From assembly GCA_946494345.1 (NCBI GenBank), contig CAMMBX010000075.1:1-5630 (forward strand): a DNA stretch of 5,630 nucleotides, in the 5' to 3' direction. Below are positions 5,251 to 5,630 of this stretch, one piece after another (the stretch's first letter is position 1; each line of letters opens with the position of its first letter). A program made the translations under genes and the position numbers. The stretch is from an uncultured Mycoplasmatota bacterium (GTDB lineage Bacteria > Bacillota_I > Bacilli_A > RF39 > UBA660). Below the pieces are notes generated by a model that did not search any database, had not been told where the DNA came from, and worked only from the letters and a program-made list of their open reading frames with translations.

Positions 5251-5425
5251 TGAACATAAGAAATAAAATAAATTTTATTTCGCCCTTGTCGTTACCTTCA
5301 AGGATTCCTACTTCATTGATAGAGTAACCTCTATTCTCCATAGGCTTAAATTCCGATAGTTGCTACCGTACTCATTTATTTTTGTTATTTAATTATTTCT
5401 TATCTATATAAAACATTATCTATAC
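5251..5425 (-). ncRNA. Putative omega RNA (TnpB guide RNA scaffold)
   Basis: The segment downstream of tnpB on the same strand is where TnpB elements encode the RNA that guides the nuclease. In 5'-3' order it shows a 6-bp stem with one G-U (CGGTAG/CTATCG, 5354-5368), the stretch AATTTAAGCCTATGGAG, a perfect 6-bp hairpin (ATAGAG/CTCTAT, 5319-5334), ATGAAGTAGGAATCC, a 5-bp hairpin (CCTTG/CAAGG, 5284-5303) and a perfect 10-bp A+T stem (5260-5281). The TTTAAGCCTATGGAG and ATGAAGTAGGAATCC blocks match, from memory, conserved 3' sequences of clostridial tnpB elements. Frames here are interrupted by stops, so conservation would be at the RNA level. The guide would start at the element edge; the 5' end is not determinable. 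Confidence 0.55.
5260..5281. repeat. Perfect 22-base palindrome at the element's right end
   Basis: GAAATAAAAT and ATTTTATTTC are exact complements separated by two bases. Subterminal hairpins of this kind are recognised as single strands by TnpA in IS200/IS605 elements; here it might be that structure or the terminal stem of the omega RNA. Confidence 0.6.
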
Positions 5426-5630
5426 TAAACTTTGCAAATTATAGTGTAACTTCAATCCTTCAAGCATTATGTTTAAACTTGCATTTATATCTCTATCATT
5501 ATGTACTCCGCAGCATGGACAATCATACTCTCTTATACTTAAATCTTTTAACTTACTATTCTTATATCCACAATGACTACATATTTGACTACTTGGATAA
5601 TAGGTATTTATCTTATAATAAATCTTTCCT
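5420..5630 (-). CDS. tnpB: TnpB RNA-guided endonuclease, C-terminal part (5' end outside window)
   Basis: The last 69 codons of TnpB (OrfB/IS1341 family), the omega-RNA-guided DNA nuclease ancestral to Cas12. Numbered within the fragment, a four-Cys zinc ribbon is formed by CSHC (17-20) and CPCC (37-40), separated by 16 residues, within the characteristic YPSSQICSHCGYKN context. It is followed by HNDRDINAS (43-51), which carries the third RuvC catalytic Asp (one of the two in DRD). The tail LNIMLEGLKLHYNLQSLV ends at TAG 5420-5422, a normal place for the family. Nothing in the visible part is broken: zinc ligands and the RuvC-III motif are intact. Whether the N-terminal part and the RuvC-I and -II residues survive cannot be seen. 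The gene points toward the HAD gene and was acquired independently of it. Confidence 0.92.
   Translation of the reverse strand, partial: GKIYYKINTYYPSSQICSHCGYKNSKLKDLSIREYDCPCCGVHNDRDINASLNIMLEGLKLHYNLQSLV

Larger units (their letters stand above)
5251..5630 (-). mobile_element. Right part of an IS200/IS605 or IS607-type TnpB element
   Basis: Contains the 3' end of tnpB and the structured right end, continuing past the window. The outer boundary is proposed at 5250/5251, after the 22-base palindrome (5260-5281) and TTATGTTCA on the minus strand; it could instead lie near 5281, after the CCTTG/CAAGG hairpin. No tnpA transposase is visible, so IS605, IS607 and solo tnpB (IS1341-like) cannot be separated. 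Confidence 0.7.

Noticed and set aside
5251..5400. Coding frame through the region after tnpB (QLSEFKPMEN... in one minus-strand frame)
   Set aside because: It opens directly after a stop, has no RBS, and is best explained as the omega RNA region; similar pseudo-coding tails are common downstream of tnpB.
1..5630. CRISPR array, tRNA or rRNA gene
   Set aside because: No regularly spaced direct repeats, no tRNA cloverleaf or GGTTCGAATCC-like arm, and no rRNA-like conserved sequence was seen.

Overview
The window looks like chromosomal DNA from a low-G+C Gram-positive bacterium (Bacillota), probably a gut-type uncultured member of the Bacilli/Mollicutes-related lineages. The evidence is the very A+T-rich base composition, strong AAGGAGG-type ribosome binding sites, TTGACA/TATAAT promoters, compact intrinsic terminators, a Gram-positive type 2 peptide deformylase and a tiny membrane protein resembling the YjcZ family of Bacillus. 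TGG encodes Trp and no in-frame TGA was seen, so the standard bacterial code fits. Species cannot be named from this sequence.

Layout: (1) 1-171 is non-coding and holds inverted repeats downstream of the first gene. (2) 172-1311 (-) is a SEDS-family peptidoglycan polymerase (FtsW/RodA/SpoVE type). (3) 1312-1455 is a compact divergent promoter region whose two -35 boxes sit inside one perfect inverted repeat. (4) 1456-1629 (+) is a 57-residue Gly/Asn/Cys/aromatic-rich protein with one membrane helix, ending in its own terminator. (5) 1694-2242 (+) is peptide deformylase with a terminator. (6) 2450-3361 (+) is a membrane-anchored transglutaminase-like protein, sharing a bidirectional terminator with the convergent gene. 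(7) 3409-4290 (-) is a short-chain dehydrogenase with an unusual insertion. (8) 4402-5034 (-) is a HAD-family phosphatase. (9) 5035-5250 is a leader with inverted repeats plus a possible gene remnant. (10) 5251-5630 (-) is the right part of an IS200/IS605/IS607-type element: the C-terminal 69 residues of TnpB, running off the window, followed by a structured omega-RNA-like segment.

The chromosomal genes do not form one pathway. Nearly every gene has its own promoter and terminator, so they look monocistronic. SEDS polymerase and transglutaminase-like protein act at the envelope, deformylase on nascent proteins, and the SDR and HAD proteins are enzymes of unknown substrate. The TnpB end is the only clearly mobile part. 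It belongs to a known class (RNA-guided TnpB nuclease with its omega RNA), so I do not claim a new system; the most novel-looking items are the tiny Cys/Asn-rich membrane protein with its mirror-image divergent promoter, and this particular omega RNA with its uncertain boundary and guide.
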